Part shown: piece after piece, positions 1 through 9,161 of the stretch
Layout of the letters: each line of letters starts with the position of its first letter
Position numbering within the stretch: position 1 is the stretch's first letter
Origin: Mycobacterium intracellulare ATCC 13950
Lineage (GTDB): Bacteria > Actinomycetota > Actinomycetes > Mycobacteriales > Mycobacteriaceae
Direction of reading: 5' to 3'
DNA length: 64,000 nt
Assembly: GCF_000277125.1 (NCBI RefSeq)
Contig: NC_016946.1
Location: forward strand, 3,348,001 to 3,412,000
Notes under the pieces: generated by a model
Databases searched by the model: none
What the model saw: only the letters and a program-made list of their open reading frames with translations
Told to the model about the DNA's origin: nothing
Made by a program: the position numbers and the translations under genes

Positions 1-161
1 GCTGAAGCCCAGGTGTCGTCGCCTGATCTTTCCGTAGTCTGCCAGACTATCGACATCGTGTCCGCGAAAACGGGAAGTCGACCCGGATCCATCCGCGCAC
101 CGAAACCGATAGCAAAATCGACTATTCCCCCAGTACAACGGTCCTGAACCTGTTTGCTGCG

Positions 162-1430
162 TCAGGCGCGACTCCGCGAGCTGGCAAACTTTTCCACCAC
201 ATCGGCGGCCTTGACGACGCTGTCCGCCGGCTTGGTCATCCGGGCGGCGATCTCGCGAGCGCGCCGTGCGTAATCCGGGGCGAGGATCCGGCTCAGATCC
301 TCCACCAATGTTTTGCGATCGGTGGCCGAAAACCGCCGCGTGGTACCAACTTTCAGCCGCTTGAGCTGAGCTCCCCAGATGGTTTGATTGGCATCCATCG
401 ACAGAATCAGCGTCGGCACCCCGGCGCGCAGGCTGGCGGCCGTGGTTCCCGACCCGCCGTGGTGAACGACCGCGCGGCAGGCGGGAAAGATCGTCGCGTA
501 ATTCACCGGCCCCACCACCTTGACGTGATCGGCGAGCGGGACGCCGCTGAAGTCGCTCCTCCCGGCGCAGATCAACGCTCGCTCGCCGAGCTGCGTGCAG
601 GCGGAGCTGATCATGTCGACGGTATCGGCCGGAGATTCCACCGGCATGCTGCCGAAGCCAAAGCAAATCGGCGGTGTCCCCGCGTGAATCCAGGACATCA
701 CGTCATCGTCGGCCTCGGTGGTCAACTCCATCGTCAACGTTCCGACGAAGGGTCGCAGGCCGTCCCATTTCGCCCATTCATCGGCCAGCCCGGGGAAGCA
801 GGCCTCGTCATAGGCCTGGACTTCCAGCGATCCGCGCTCGGCGATCCGCCGCGGTGACGGCGCAGTCGCCTTCGGCAGCCCGAGTTGCCGGCGCTGGGTG
901 TCCTCGACCTTCTTGTTCAGGCGCCAGCAGTACCAGTCGAACGCCGTCATCGCCGAGCGCGCCAACGGCGGCGGCAGGATCGAAACGACCTGGCCATTGG
1001 GCCGCATGGGGACGTGATGCAAGGTGGCCAGGGGAAGGTCGTAAAACTCCGCCACGTTGGCGGCGGTCTCCTGGTAGCTCTGGCCGGCGAACAGCAGGTC
1101 GGCGCCGTCCGCGAGCGACATCAGCGTCGTGTTCATCTGCGCCCAGCACTGGTCGCTGAGATCCCACATCTCGCGCCACATGCCGCGCATCTCCTGGATC
1201 TTCCAGAATCCGCGGAAGAACGAGGTCCAGAAGTTGCGGTAGACGTCCAGCCAGGTCTGCGAGTCCAGCCCGTAAGGGACCGCGGTCAGCCCTGCCGCTT
1301 CGGTGAAGCTCACCGAGTCGGGCGGGACGGCCATGACCATGTCATGGCCCCTGCGCTGCAGTTCGCGGGCGACCACCACGGAGGGCTCGATGTCGCCGCG
1401 CGTTCCGTAGCTGGCCAGCACACATTTCAT
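162..1430 (-). CDS. GT1-family glycosyltransferase, GPL GtfA/RtfA-like
   Basis: Predicted cytosolic UDP/TDP-sugar glycosyltransferase of about 422 residues. The N-terminus MKCVLASYGTRGDIEPSVVV is the standard opening of mycobacterial GPL glycosyltransferases. The C-terminal half holds the nucleotide-sugar binding signature around VVHHGGSGTTAASLRAGVP. The start at 1430 is preferred because it places the family N-terminus at residue 1; the frame stays open 14 codons further upstream. It is the last gene of a minus-strand run with a methyltransferase and a sugar epimerase, so the acceptor is probably a GPL-type lipopeptide or related glycolipid. Which sugar is moved (6-deoxytalose, rhamnose, fucose or another) cannot be read from the sequence. 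The family call is firm; the substrate is inferred. Confidence 0.88.
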   Translation of the reverse strand: MKCVLASYGTRGDIEPSVVVARELQRRGHDMVMAVPPDSVSFTEAAGLTAVPYGLDSQTWLDVYRNFWTSFFRGFWKIQEMRGMWREMWDLSDQCWAQMNTTLMSLADGADLLFAGQSYQETAANVAEFYDLPLATLHHVPMRPNGQVVSILPPPLARSAMTAFDWYCWRLNKKVEDTQRRQLGLPKATAPSPRRIAERGSLEVQAYDEACFPGLADEWAKWDGLRPFVGTLTMELTTEADDDVMSWIHAGTPPICFGFGSMPVESPADTVDMISSACTQLGERALICAGRSDFSGVPLADHVKVVGPVNYATIFPACRAVVHHGGSGTTAASLRAGVPTLILSMDANQTIWGAQLKRLKVGTTRRFSATDRKTLVEDLSRILAPDYARRAREIAARMTKPADSVVKAADVVEKFASSRSRA

Positions 1431-1522
1431 CGCGGATCCAAGCCCTTCGGTTGCGCCATCACACAGATGCACCGATCACTTTAGATAGCGCCGAATCCCC
1501 ACTGCACCGGTTTGCGCGATCG

Positions 1523-2329
1523 TCACGGCTTGCGCCACAGCACGCCGGTGCCGTCAATCTCCTCGATCTCCGCGGTCACGCCGTGCGCAGTGCGGTAATC
1601 CGCCACGGCCTGCCGGCATGCGTCGATGGCGTGGTAATCGTCGATGATGCAATACCCGCCGGATGAGAGCCGCGGGTAGAGGGCGTCGAGGGCCTGGATC
1701 GTCGACTCGTAAAGGTCGCCATCGAGCCGCAACACCGAGATGCTTTCGATCGGGGCGTCCTGCAGGGTGTCTTTGAACCAGCCCGGTACGAAACGAACGC
1801 GGTCATCGAGTAACCCGTAGTGTTCGAAATTCGCCCTGACCTGCGCTTCGGACACCGCGAGCACCCCGGCGGCGCGATGCAAATTGATGCCTTTGTCGGC
1901 TTCGTAGTGCGCGGCGTCCGGCGGCGGCACCCCTTCGAACGAATCACATAGCCACACGGATCGCTTCTCGTCCCCGTAGGCGGACAACACGGCGCGCATC
2001 AGAATCGACGCCCCACCGCGCCACACACCGCACTCGACCAGGTCACCGGGGACGTCTTCCGTCAGAACCGTTTCCACGCAGCGCTGCAGGCTGGTCAACC
2101 GCTGCATGCCGATCATCGTCAAGGCATCCGCCGGCCAATCCAGGCCCAACTTTCGCGCATGCTCGTTGAACGGACGCTTGCGGACCAGCATCAGGTTGCG
2201 GGTGCTGAAAAGAGGGCGCCCCAGACGGTCCCAGCCCACCGGCACCAACTCGTCGCTGCCGTACCGGGTGAGGTTACGTCGCAACAGGTCAAGGTAGGCG
2301 GATCGGGTGTCGAGGAACGGAGATCGCAT
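1523..2329 (-). CDS. TylF/macrocin-type sugar O-methyltransferase
   Basis: SAM-dependent methyltransferase of the TylF (macrocin O-methyltransferase) family, about 268 residues from the start at 2329. The frame extends to 2422 without family-like sequence. Visible motifs are the SAM-binding segment LVECGVWRGGAS, the acidic LDGDLYEST and the metal/catalytic region IIDDYHAIDACRQAV. Members in GPL loci (MtfB/MtfC/MtfD group) methylate hydroxyls of rhamnose or fucose on the lipopeptide. Placement next to a glycosyltransferase and an epimerase supports sugar methylation. The hydroxyl and sugar are unknown, so no symbol is given. Confidence 0.85.
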   Translation of the reverse strand: MRSPFLDTRSAYLDLLRRNLTRYGSDELVPVGWDRLGRPLFSTRNLMLVRKRPFNEHARKLGLDWPADALTMIGMQRLTSLQRCVETVLTEDVPGDLVECGVWRGGASILMRAVLSAYGDEKRSVWLCDSFEGVPPPDAAHYEADKGINLHRAAGVLAVSEAQVRANFEHYGLLDDRVRFVPGWFKDTLQDAPIESISVLRLDGDLYESTIQALDALYPRLSSGGYCIIDDYHAIDACRQAVADYRTAHGVTAEIEEIDGTGVLWRKP

Positions 2330-2482
2330 GTCACGATCGGCCACGGTCAAAGCTGCCCCCTGGTTCAAAATGAAAGGACTGGCGTGGGTGGTCCCGTCCC
2401 TGCCCCTACCGGGGAGTAGCAACCATCATAGGCGTTAATAAGCACTGCCCCCGCTTGCAGCAGTCACACCAGACCGCAGTTC

Positions 2483-3601
2483 TCAGCGGCGTCCCGCCTG
2501 TTCAACGATGGGGCGGCCCGATTCGTTCGATCCGGCGGCTTCGGGCCGCTCGGCGATCCAGTCGAGCAGCGCGCGCAAACCGTCATCGAGCGAACGCTCG
2601 GGGCGCCAGCCGAGCTCGTTGATCGCCGGCTCGATGTCGCAGCTCGCTGCGCGCACGTCGCCGTCGCGGAATTTCGGGACGACGGTCGGTTCGGGCGCGC
2701 CACACATGGCGGCGATCTTGTTGGCCAGCTCGTGGATGGTGGTGGCCTGACCGGACCCGATGTCGAGACAGCGCGGCTGGGTTGCCGGGCGCTCGACCGC
2801 CGCGAACAAGGCGTCGATGACAGCGTCGATGTAGACGAAATCGCGCACGATGCGGCCGTCTTCGTATACCTCCAACGCGAGCCCTTGGCGAGCTAACCGC
2901 GCGAAGAGGGCGACGATTCCGGTATACGAGTTGGTCAGCGACTGCCCGGGGCCGTAGACGTTCTGCAGACGCAGCACGCTGAGGTTGGTGTCGTGCGCGG
3001 AGGTCCAGGCGGCCAACAGGTGTTCCTGGGCGAGCTTGGTCGCCGCGTACACGTTGGTGGGCCGCGGCTCGGTGCGGTCGGCGCGGCTGGGCAGCGGCAC
3101 CGCCTGCTCGCCCGCGGGGCCTTGCGGATCCCAGCGGCCCGCGACGAGCTGCGCGTGGCTGCGAGGCGGCGGGTAGAAGATGTGCGAGCCGGACTGCCAT
3201 GAGCCCTCGCCGTACACCGCCCGCGATGACGCCAGGACGAGTTGGTCGGGCACGTGTCCCGAGCGGCTCAAGGCGTCCAGGAGTTGGGTGGTGCCGACGA
3301 CGTTCACCGAGCCGTGCCGCGTCGCCTCGGACAGCGATTGCGCGGTTCCCGTCTCGGCGGCCAGGTGGATGACTTGGGACGGGCGGGACAACCGCAGCAC
3401 CGCGTCGAAGTCGGGCGCGTGGGTGACGTCGCCGGTGAACAACCGCGCCGAAGGCGGCAGTTCGATCGGCCGATCTCCCCCGTGCACCTGCGGATGCAGC
3501 ACGTCCATCACGGCGACGTCGTATCCGGCCTCGATGAGACGGCGGGCGAGCGCCGACCCGATGAATCCCGCCCCACCGGTGATGAGCACGGACGCTGACA
3601 C
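2483..3601 (-). CDS. NAD-dependent epimerase/dehydratase (extended SDR)
   Basis: Sugar-nucleotide modifying enzyme of the extended short-chain dehydrogenase/reductase group, 372 residues. The Rossmann motif is ITGGAGFIGSALARRL near the N-terminus. The active-site serine region is LASSRAVYG and the catalytic pair is YAATK. A GTG start at 3601 is supported by GGGAGG about 8 bases upstream. It probably makes or epimerizes an NDP-deoxysugar used by the neighbouring glycosyltransferase. UDP-glucose 4-epimerase-like activity is also possible, because the family is broad. The class is certain; the product sugar is not. Confidence 0.85.
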   Translation of the reverse strand: MSASVLITGGAGFIGSALARRLIEAGYDVAVMDVLHPQVHGGDRPIELPPSARLFTGDVTHAPDFDAVLRLSRPSQVIHLAAETGTAQSLSEATRHGSVNVVGTTQLLDALSRSGHVPDQLVLASSRAVYGEGSWQSGSHIFYPPPRSHAQLVAGRWDPQGPAGEQAVPLPSRADRTEPRPTNVYAATKLAQEHLLAAWTSAHDTNLSVLRLQNVYGPGQSLTNSYTGIVALFARLARQGLALEVYEDGRIVRDFVYIDAVIDALFAAVERPATQPRCLDIGSGQATTIHELANKIAAMCGAPEPTVVPKFRDGDVRAASCDIEPAINELGWRPERSLDDGLRALLDWIAERPEAAGSNESGRPIVEQAGRR

Positions 3602-3770
3602 GAATCGACGCCTCCCGTTTGCGATGCTGAGGAAAACATGCGATCGGCACGCTCGCCGAGATCGCGGTCCGGTCGATCATAACGGGGACTTACCGCCGCA
3701 TCAGGGGATTCCTTGCGGATAGGCGGCGCATCAGGGGCGGCGCGAGGCCACGCCGCATGCACGAAAGGCG

Positions 3771-4763
3771 CTACGCCCAAGTCCCCCTGTGCCGGTGGGC
3801 CATTGCGACGACCTCCATCACCGGCCTCGCGATGGCCGGCCGGAGAAGCCGGAACAGCATGCTGTTGGACAAGCCGTGAAAGTCCTCGTACGCCTTACGG
3901 AAATCACGCTCGCTGGACCGGTAGGACTCGAAAACGCGGTCCAACGCTGACATGTCGATCGGATCGTCCTGCGCGCCATCGCGAAGCGCTTCATAGACCG
4001 TGGAAATCCAATCGGCGCCGAACAGATCCGTCACCGCGCCACAGTGCCGCTGCCGATGCAAGCCTGGCGTGAGGAACCCCTCGATGGCGTCCTCGTCCTC
4101 GGCATGCAGTTCGACCGGCAACTCCGCGGAGATGCGCTTCATTTCCCGGCGCCAGTCGTCGAGCAGGTTCGCGTAGTCGACGAATACCCGCGGTACGCCG
4201 CGCGAATTTCGTTCGGCGAGGATGTTGCATTTCAACCACAAGGCGCTCGCTAGCGCGGGTGAGACGTGCCAGGACTTCGCGATCGACGAAATGACCTCCT
4301 GCGGATGACGTACCGCGATCACCGAGGCGACGTCGAATCCGGCCACGCGTGCCGCCTCGAACCACAGGTCGGACAGTGTCGTGATTCTGGGTTCTTTGAT
4401 CACCACGAGCGGCGCCGCCGGCAGCGTGGACAGGTACTCCCCGACTTTGGCGATGCAGGCCTTCTTTTCTTTGGTGGGTAAAACGTCGTCCAGGAAGCGA
4501 AGCGAGGGGTCGTACCAATTGGTCCCGAGACGGCGCAGGATCGTTTCGTTGAGCGAAATGGCCGCTCGCGGTTCCCAATACCCGAGCGGGTTGTTGGCGT
4601 CGGCGCCCAGCATCGCAGCCGGCAGCGTGCCACCGCACAGGGAGAGCACCCGAGTGAGCGCCGACGTTCCCGACCGTTGCGGTCCCAGCACGAAGAGGGC
4701 AACCGGGCGGTTCCCGGAGCCGACGGGGCGATCGACGGGCTTGGTCATCCGGGCCAATCTCAT
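3771..4763 (-). CDS. Sulfotransferase-family protein, copy 1
   Basis: Protein of 330 residues with the 5'-phosphosulfate binding loop of PAPS sulfotransferases, VLGPQRSGTSALTRVLS, at residues about 26-42, followed by a KEPRI segment and the 3'-phosphate region VIAVRHPQEVISSIAKS. These motifs suggest transfer of sulfate from PAPS to a hydroxyl of a glycolipid or carbohydrate. It is a clear paralogue of the gene at 5124-6134: the two align along their whole length, with identical blocks such as LTRVLSLCG, AAPLVVIKEPRIT and VRHPQEV. ATG 4763 has GAAAGG upstream; ATG 4748 is an alternative. The acceptor is unknown. Sulfated GPLs are known from some mycobacteria, which fits the neighbourhood. Confidence 0.8.
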   Translation of the reverse strand: MRLARMTKPVDRPVGSGNRPVALFVLGPQRSGTSALTRVLSLCGGTLPAAMLGADANNPLGYWEPRAAISLNETILRRLGTNWYDPSLRFLDDVLPTKEKKACIAKVGEYLSTLPAAPLVVIKEPRITTLSDLWFEAARVAGFDVASVIAVRHPQEVISSIAKSWHVSPALASALWLKCNILAERNSRGVPRVFVDYANLLDDWRREMKRISAELPVELHAEDEDAIEGFLTPGLHRQRHCGAVTDLFGADWISTVYEALRDGAQDDPIDMSALDRVFESYRSSERDFRKAYEDFHGLSNSMLFRLLRPAIARPVMEVVAMAHRHRGTWA

Positions 4764-5123
4764 CGCGAATCCAACCTTTCACTGGCCGTGCGCCTGAACG
4801 ACTTTCGGAGTTCGGTTGATATCCAGGGGTTTCCGACTTGGTGCCCGCGCGATCCATGCGCGTAGCAACCGTTGGGAATCGACACCGTCGCGCACACTAC
4901 GGTGTCAGAGAGCTAGATCGCAGCCTGCTCAACAACTTTGGCAAAGAGGAAGCGATATACCGCGCTCCTCACACGAGTCACGGCTGACTTGTGACCGGCA
5001 ACTTCTGCCCCCCGGTGAGAACCTTCGAATCATTTCGCCCGCTAAGGACTATAGCCCCGTGCGATGGACCAAGGCGGCCTTTTTACGAACCTGTTTTTCT
5101 TACTTAATCTTTGACGGCGTGAC
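4764..5123. other. Intergenic stretch between the two sulfotransferase genes
   Basis: These 360 bases lie between two same-strand paralogues and are more AT-rich on the right side than the flanking genes. The frames crossing the stretch have no family-like sequence. It presumably holds a minus-strand promoter for the downstream copy, but no promoter box could be picked out with confidence. Confidence 0.5.
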
Positions 5124-6134
5124 CTACGCCCAGGCCCCGCGGTGCCGGTGCACCACCGCGGCGATCTCGAGGATCCGCTTCACGATGAACGGCCGAAACA
5201 CCCGGCGAAGCAGGCTGTTGGTGCGGGCGTGGAATTCCGTGAAGGCCATGCGGAAATCACGCTCGCCGGCCTGATACGACTCGAAAACCCGGTCCAAAGT
5301 CGCTGCGTGCAGGGGGTTGTCCTGCGCGGCCCCGTGCAGCGCCTCGTAGACGGCGGAGACCCAGTCCGCACCGAAATGGTCCGCCACCGGGCCGCCGTAT
5401 CGCTGGCGTCGAAGCTCCGGGGTGAGAAATTCCTCGACGGCGCTCTCGTCGACGGTGTCCAGATCGATTTCCAGCGCGGCGGCGACGCGCTTCACCTCTC
5501 GATGCCAGTCGTCGAGAAGGTTGCCGTAGTCGACGAACACGCGCGGGATCCCGCGGGTGTGCCGCTCGGCGAGCAGGTTGTACTTCAGCCACAATGCGCT
5601 GGACAGCTCCGGCGAGGTGTCCACGTACTTCGCCGCCGAGGCGACAACCTCTTGCGGATGGCGCACCGCAATCACGGCGGCGATGTCGAAGCCGACCTGG
5701 CGCGCCGCCTCGAACCACAGGCCCGACAGCGCCGTGATCCTCGGCTCCTTGATGACCACCAGCGGCGCCGCCGGCAGTGTGCCCAGATACGCCGCGATCT
5801 CCGCGATCCAGGCCGCCTTCTCGTCGGCGCCGAACGCGCACTCCTCCTGCAGGCGCAGCGTCGGGTCGTACCAATTGCTGCCGTGGCGGCGCATGATCGT
5901 CTCGTTGAGCATGATCGCCGCCCGCGGCTCCCAATAACCGCGCGGATTGTTCCCGTCGGCGCCACACATTCCGGCCGGGAGCGTGCTACCGCACAGCGAC
6001 AAAACCCGGGTCAGCGCCGACGTTCCGGACCGCGCCATTCCCAACACGAACAGCGCAACCGGACGGACGGCGGTTGCTTGGCGGGCGGATGACCCTGTTA
6101 GATCGGCGGGTTGGCTCGTCCGGGAAGCTGTCAT
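5124..6134 (-). CDS. Sulfotransferase-family protein, copy 2
   Basis: Protein of 336 residues, paralogous to the downstream copy. The PAPS-binding loop FVLGMARSGTSALTRVLS is present, with M-A replacing P-Q of copy 1. KEPRITALSGLWFEAAR and VIAVRHPQEVVASAAK follow. The C-terminal segment of both copies ends in a related HRHRGxWA tail, so the duplication included the 3' end. GAAAGGTGTGGG precedes the ATG at 6134. A likely role is sulfation of an envelope glycolipid hydroxyl; the two copies may differ in position specificity. The specific reaction is inference only. Confidence 0.8.
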   Translation of the reverse strand: MTASRTSQPADLTGSSARQATAVRPVALFVLGMARSGTSALTRVLSLCGSTLPAGMCGADGNNPRGYWEPRAAIMLNETIMRRHGSNWYDPTLRLQEECAFGADEKAAWIAEIAAYLGTLPAAPLVVIKEPRITALSGLWFEAARQVGFDIAAVIAVRHPQEVVASAAKYVDTSPELSSALWLKYNLLAERHTRGIPRVFVDYGNLLDDWHREVKRVAAALEIDLDTVDESAVEEFLTPELRRQRYGGPVADHFGADWVSAVYEALHGAAQDNPLHAATLDRVFESYQAGERDFRMAFTEFHARTNSLLRRVFRPFIVKRILEIAAVVHRHRGAWA

Positions 6135-6361
6135 CGGTGGCCCACACCTTTCAGTTGCGCGTCATGTGGCCCCCGGGATCACGGGTCATTATCCATGAGT
6201 TTGCAATTTGTGGGGCAAAGTTCAATTACGCGCTTCCGGCAACGCCGTCGCCGACCACGAGGCGCGTTCAGCAACGCGCATTAATCATTCGGTCTGGACG
6301 ACTTTGCATCTCTAGGTAAAGGTGAGATCGAGGCTAATGCGGCGCGGAATCCGCAAGGGAC

Positions 6362-7534
6362 CTAGTCGCCGGTGACGATGTGCGCGGACGGTTGCGCGTC
6401 AGCGACCACGCCGTCCCGTTCAGGCGCTTTGCGCTTGAAGCGGGATTTGAGCGCAAGCGCACGCTTTTCCACCAGGAACCAGCTCAGTGCGGCCAGTGGC
6501 AGGGTGGCGACGGCGGCAAGAACGGCGAACGCGACTGGAGGGAGGACACCCAGTCCGCAGATCACCAACAGCTGCTGAATGGGCCACGCGTAGATGTACA
6601 CGCCATAGGACAGGTCCGTGCGTAAACGCATGCGCTGGTTGTGGATCAGCGCTCCCGAAACGATGACGGCATAGGCCAGTGGGATGGCCGCCACTACCCG
6701 ATAGTTCGGCACCAGCAAGCCGGCCACCACCACGATGGCCGCGCTCACGGCAACAAGTGACCACCGGGCGGGAATCATGTCTTGGAATTGATGCAGAACC
6801 GCTCCCGCGGCGAAGACGAGGGCGAAACGCGTGATCATCTGCGGGATCGTCTCCACCGCTCCCACCGGGTAAGACACAAGCGCCGCACCCACCAAGAACA
6901 GTGCGAACACCACCGGAGCGGGCCAGCGGCGTTTGAGGAGTCCGGCCACACCGGCAACAGCGATGGCGATGTAGCAGAGGAATTCGAATACGAGGGTCCA
7001 CAGGACGCCGTCCCAGACGCCCGGGAAGGGGACGTTTCGGGGTGTTCCGTCGATACCGGTGTGATAGACGTTCAGCACGGCGTTGTTCAGCACATACGCG
7101 AACGGCGCGGGAGACAGCAGCAACCTGGCGGGCGAGCCTCCTTGGATCGCCACGCTGAGCGGGGCGATGACAAATGCCACCACGGCCAGGCAGACCCACA
7201 GCCCGGGGAAGATGCGAAGAACACGGGCGACGAAGTACTCGCGAAGGCGCGGGTTGCGCACCCAGCTCGCCGTGATGAGGAACCCCGATATCGCGAAGAA
7301 TCCGTCCACCCACACTTGGGTGAGCAGCTGTTCCACCGGCGGGTAGATCTTGCGGCCGGTGAGAGACCAGGAGTGTTGCAGGATGACGCCAGAAGCCAGC
7401 ACCAGGCGCCAAACGTTGAGCGCGTTGTTTCGGGTGTCGAACACCTGGGCGAGCGTCGAGCCCGCCGACCCTCGCCGCTTTGGCCGGCGGTTGACGGTTG
7501 CATCGGGGCCAGAGACTGTCGGGTGCGCGCTCAC
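6362..7534 (-). CDS. Acyltransferase-3 family membrane protein
   Basis: Integral membrane O-acyltransferase, about 390 residues from a GTG at 7534; a TTG at 7570 would add 12 residues. The family opening NNALNVWRLVLASGVILQHS, with its conserved R and H, is followed by FFAISGFLITASW and about ten hydrophobic helices. The C-terminus is basic. Related mycobacterial enzymes (Atf1/Atf2) acetylate the 6-deoxytalose of GPLs, and others acylate cell-wall sugars. It sits just upstream of the sulfotransferases on the same strand, with 227 bases between. Substrate acetylation of a GPL-type sugar is plausible but not shown. Confidence 0.82.
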   Translation of the reverse strand: MSAHPTVSGPDATVNRRPKRRGSAGSTLAQVFDTRNNALNVWRLVLASGVILQHSWSLTGRKIYPPVEQLLTQVWVDGFFAISGFLITASWVRNPRLREYFVARVLRIFPGLWVCLAVVAFVIAPLSVAIQGGSPARLLLSPAPFAYVLNNAVLNVYHTGIDGTPRNVPFPGVWDGVLWTLVFEFLCYIAIAVAGVAGLLKRRWPAPVVFALFLVGAALVSYPVGAVETIPQMITRFALVFAAGAVLHQFQDMIPARWSLVAVSAAIVVVAGLLVPNYRVVAAIPLAYAVIVSGALIHNQRMRLRTDLSYGVYIYAWPIQQLLVICGLGVLPPVAFAVLAAVATLPLAALSWFLVEKRALALKSRFKRKAPERDGVVADAQPSAHIVTGD

Positions 7535-7809
7535 CTGAACGATTCTCGCTGCCCGGCGCCCGGGTGCCAAAATCGCGGTCGAGGCATCAGCACACCCGCA
7601 AAAGCGGGATTACCGGCGAGCATTGCTTTCGGGCAACGCCGCGGCAATTTGCGGAAATGAACTGAGCAAACATCCCGCACAGATTACATCGCATGCGAAC
7701 AACCGCACATGGGCTTTCGACCACCGTCATTCGAACCGGCGGGTCGATTTAAGCGCCCCCGTAAATTACGCGGTCATTTGCATCGCCGGAACTCACCGTC
7801 CGCGCGCTT

Positions 7810-9123
7810 TCAGCCCGCGACGGCCCCCGGCTCGCAGAACGGCGCCCCGAACTCGGTGACCGGGCGGAATCCGCGTTTGCGGGCCTTGTCCGCGGCCCTG
7901 CGGATCAGCGCATAGATCCCGACGAACGCCGCGTGGTCACTCATCACGAGCGGCGTCAGCAGACGGTTGTGCACCAGCGCGAACGCCACCCCCGAGGCCG
8001 GGTCGGCCCATCCGACCGAACCGCCCATCCCGACGTGACCGAAGCCGGGCATCACGCCGCCGATCGGCAGACTGTGATAACCGAGGTGGAATGCCAACGG
8101 CACGTAGATGTTTCGGTCCGGCCGCAGGCTGCGCTCGCCCGTCAGGCCTGCCGTCAGGTCGCGGGAGAGGAATCGGATGCCGTCGACCTCGCCACCGTTG
8201 GCGATGGCGCCGTACATCCGCGCCAGGCCGCGCGCCGTGGCCACACCGTTGGCCGCCGGGATCTCGGCGTCGAGCAGCGGGGTGTCGCCCTGCACCGCCG
8301 CGACCATGCCCGGGAAATAAATCGACCGGAAGCCGCCGGAGAGCTCGTTGGCGACCTTGCGGGAGACGTAGTTGACGAGCGAACTGCCCAGCAGGTTCTG
8401 CGGCGCGACGATCTCGGCCACCCGCGTCGGGCATCCGGCCGGCGGCCGGCCCAGGTACAGGCCGTCGACGCCCAGCGGCTCGGCCAGTTCCTCGCGAATC
8501 AGCGTCCGCATCCCTTTACCGGTCACCGCCCGGCCCAGACCCGACATTAGCCAGCCGAAGGTCAGCGCGTGGTATGCGGATTTGCCGAACAGCCGCCCCG
8601 GAGCCGCCGCCGCCAGCCGCTCCTCCATCACCACGTGATCGAGGAGGTCTTCCTTGGTGGCGCCGCGCAGCCCCGAGAGGCCGGCCTGGTGGCTCATCAC
8701 CTGGCGCACGGTCATGTCGGCCTTGCCGTTGGCGGCGAACTCGCGCCAATACTCGGCGACCGGGGCGTCGTAGTCGATCAGCCCCCGGTCAGCGAGCCGG
8801 TGGATGACGGTGGCGGCCATTCCCTTGGTCGCGGAGAACACCATCGGGGCGGTGTTCTCCGACCACGGCCGCTGCCCGCCCCGGTCGGCAAACCCCGTCC
8901 AGACGTCCACGACGGGCTGGCCGTCCACATAGACGGCCAACGCCCCGCCACCGAACCGGCGGGCCGGAAACATGCTGGAAAAGCTACGAACGACGCACCC
9001 GAAGTGTGAGTCCGCCGCGCCGGACACACGGTGACCTGCGTCAAGGTCATCGTGGACACGGACCGCGCGGCGATTGACTCGGCTATCCACCGTCACACTT
9101 TTGAATTTACTTGGATTACACAC
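7810..9123 (-). CDS. lipL: LipL-type serine esterase/beta-lactamase-fold hydrolase
   Basis: Class C beta-lactamase-like esterase, up to 437 residues. The nucleophile motif S-x-x-K is SATK in PMVFSATKGMAATVIH. A later GFGHVGMGGSVGW segment corresponds to the KTG-like box of this family. The sequence runs parallel to M. tuberculosis LipL (Rv1497) for most of its length, and the neighbour order meaB-lipL matches. The first about 45 residues are weakly defined, so a start downstream of 9123 is possible. The family acts on short-chain esters or lipids; the physiological substrate is unknown. Confidence 0.88.
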   Translation of the reverse strand: MCNPSKFKSVTVDSRVNRRAVRVHDDLDAGHRVSGAADSHFGCVVRSFSSMFPARRFGGGALAVYVDGQPVVDVWTGFADRGGQRPWSENTAPMVFSATKGMAATVIHRLADRGLIDYDAPVAEYWREFAANGKADMTVRQVMSHQAGLSGLRGATKEDLLDHVVMEERLAAAAPGRLFGKSAYHALTFGWLMSGLGRAVTGKGMRTLIREELAEPLGVDGLYLGRPPAGCPTRVAEIVAPQNLLGSSLVNYVSRKVANELSGGFRSIYFPGMVAAVQGDTPLLDAEIPAANGVATARGLARMYGAIANGGEVDGIRFLSRDLTAGLTGERSLRPDRNIYVPLAFHLGYHSLPIGGVMPGFGHVGMGGSVGWADPASGVAFALVHNRLLTPLVMSDHAAFVGIYALIRRAADKARKRGFRPVTEFGAPFCEPGAVAG

Positions 9124-9161
9124 CGGGCAGGAGCGAAACCCCCCGATTATTTACCTATCCG

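Noticed and set aside
1..161. Possible gene fragment at the left edge
   Set aside because: No frame with recognizable sequence; treated as intergenic.
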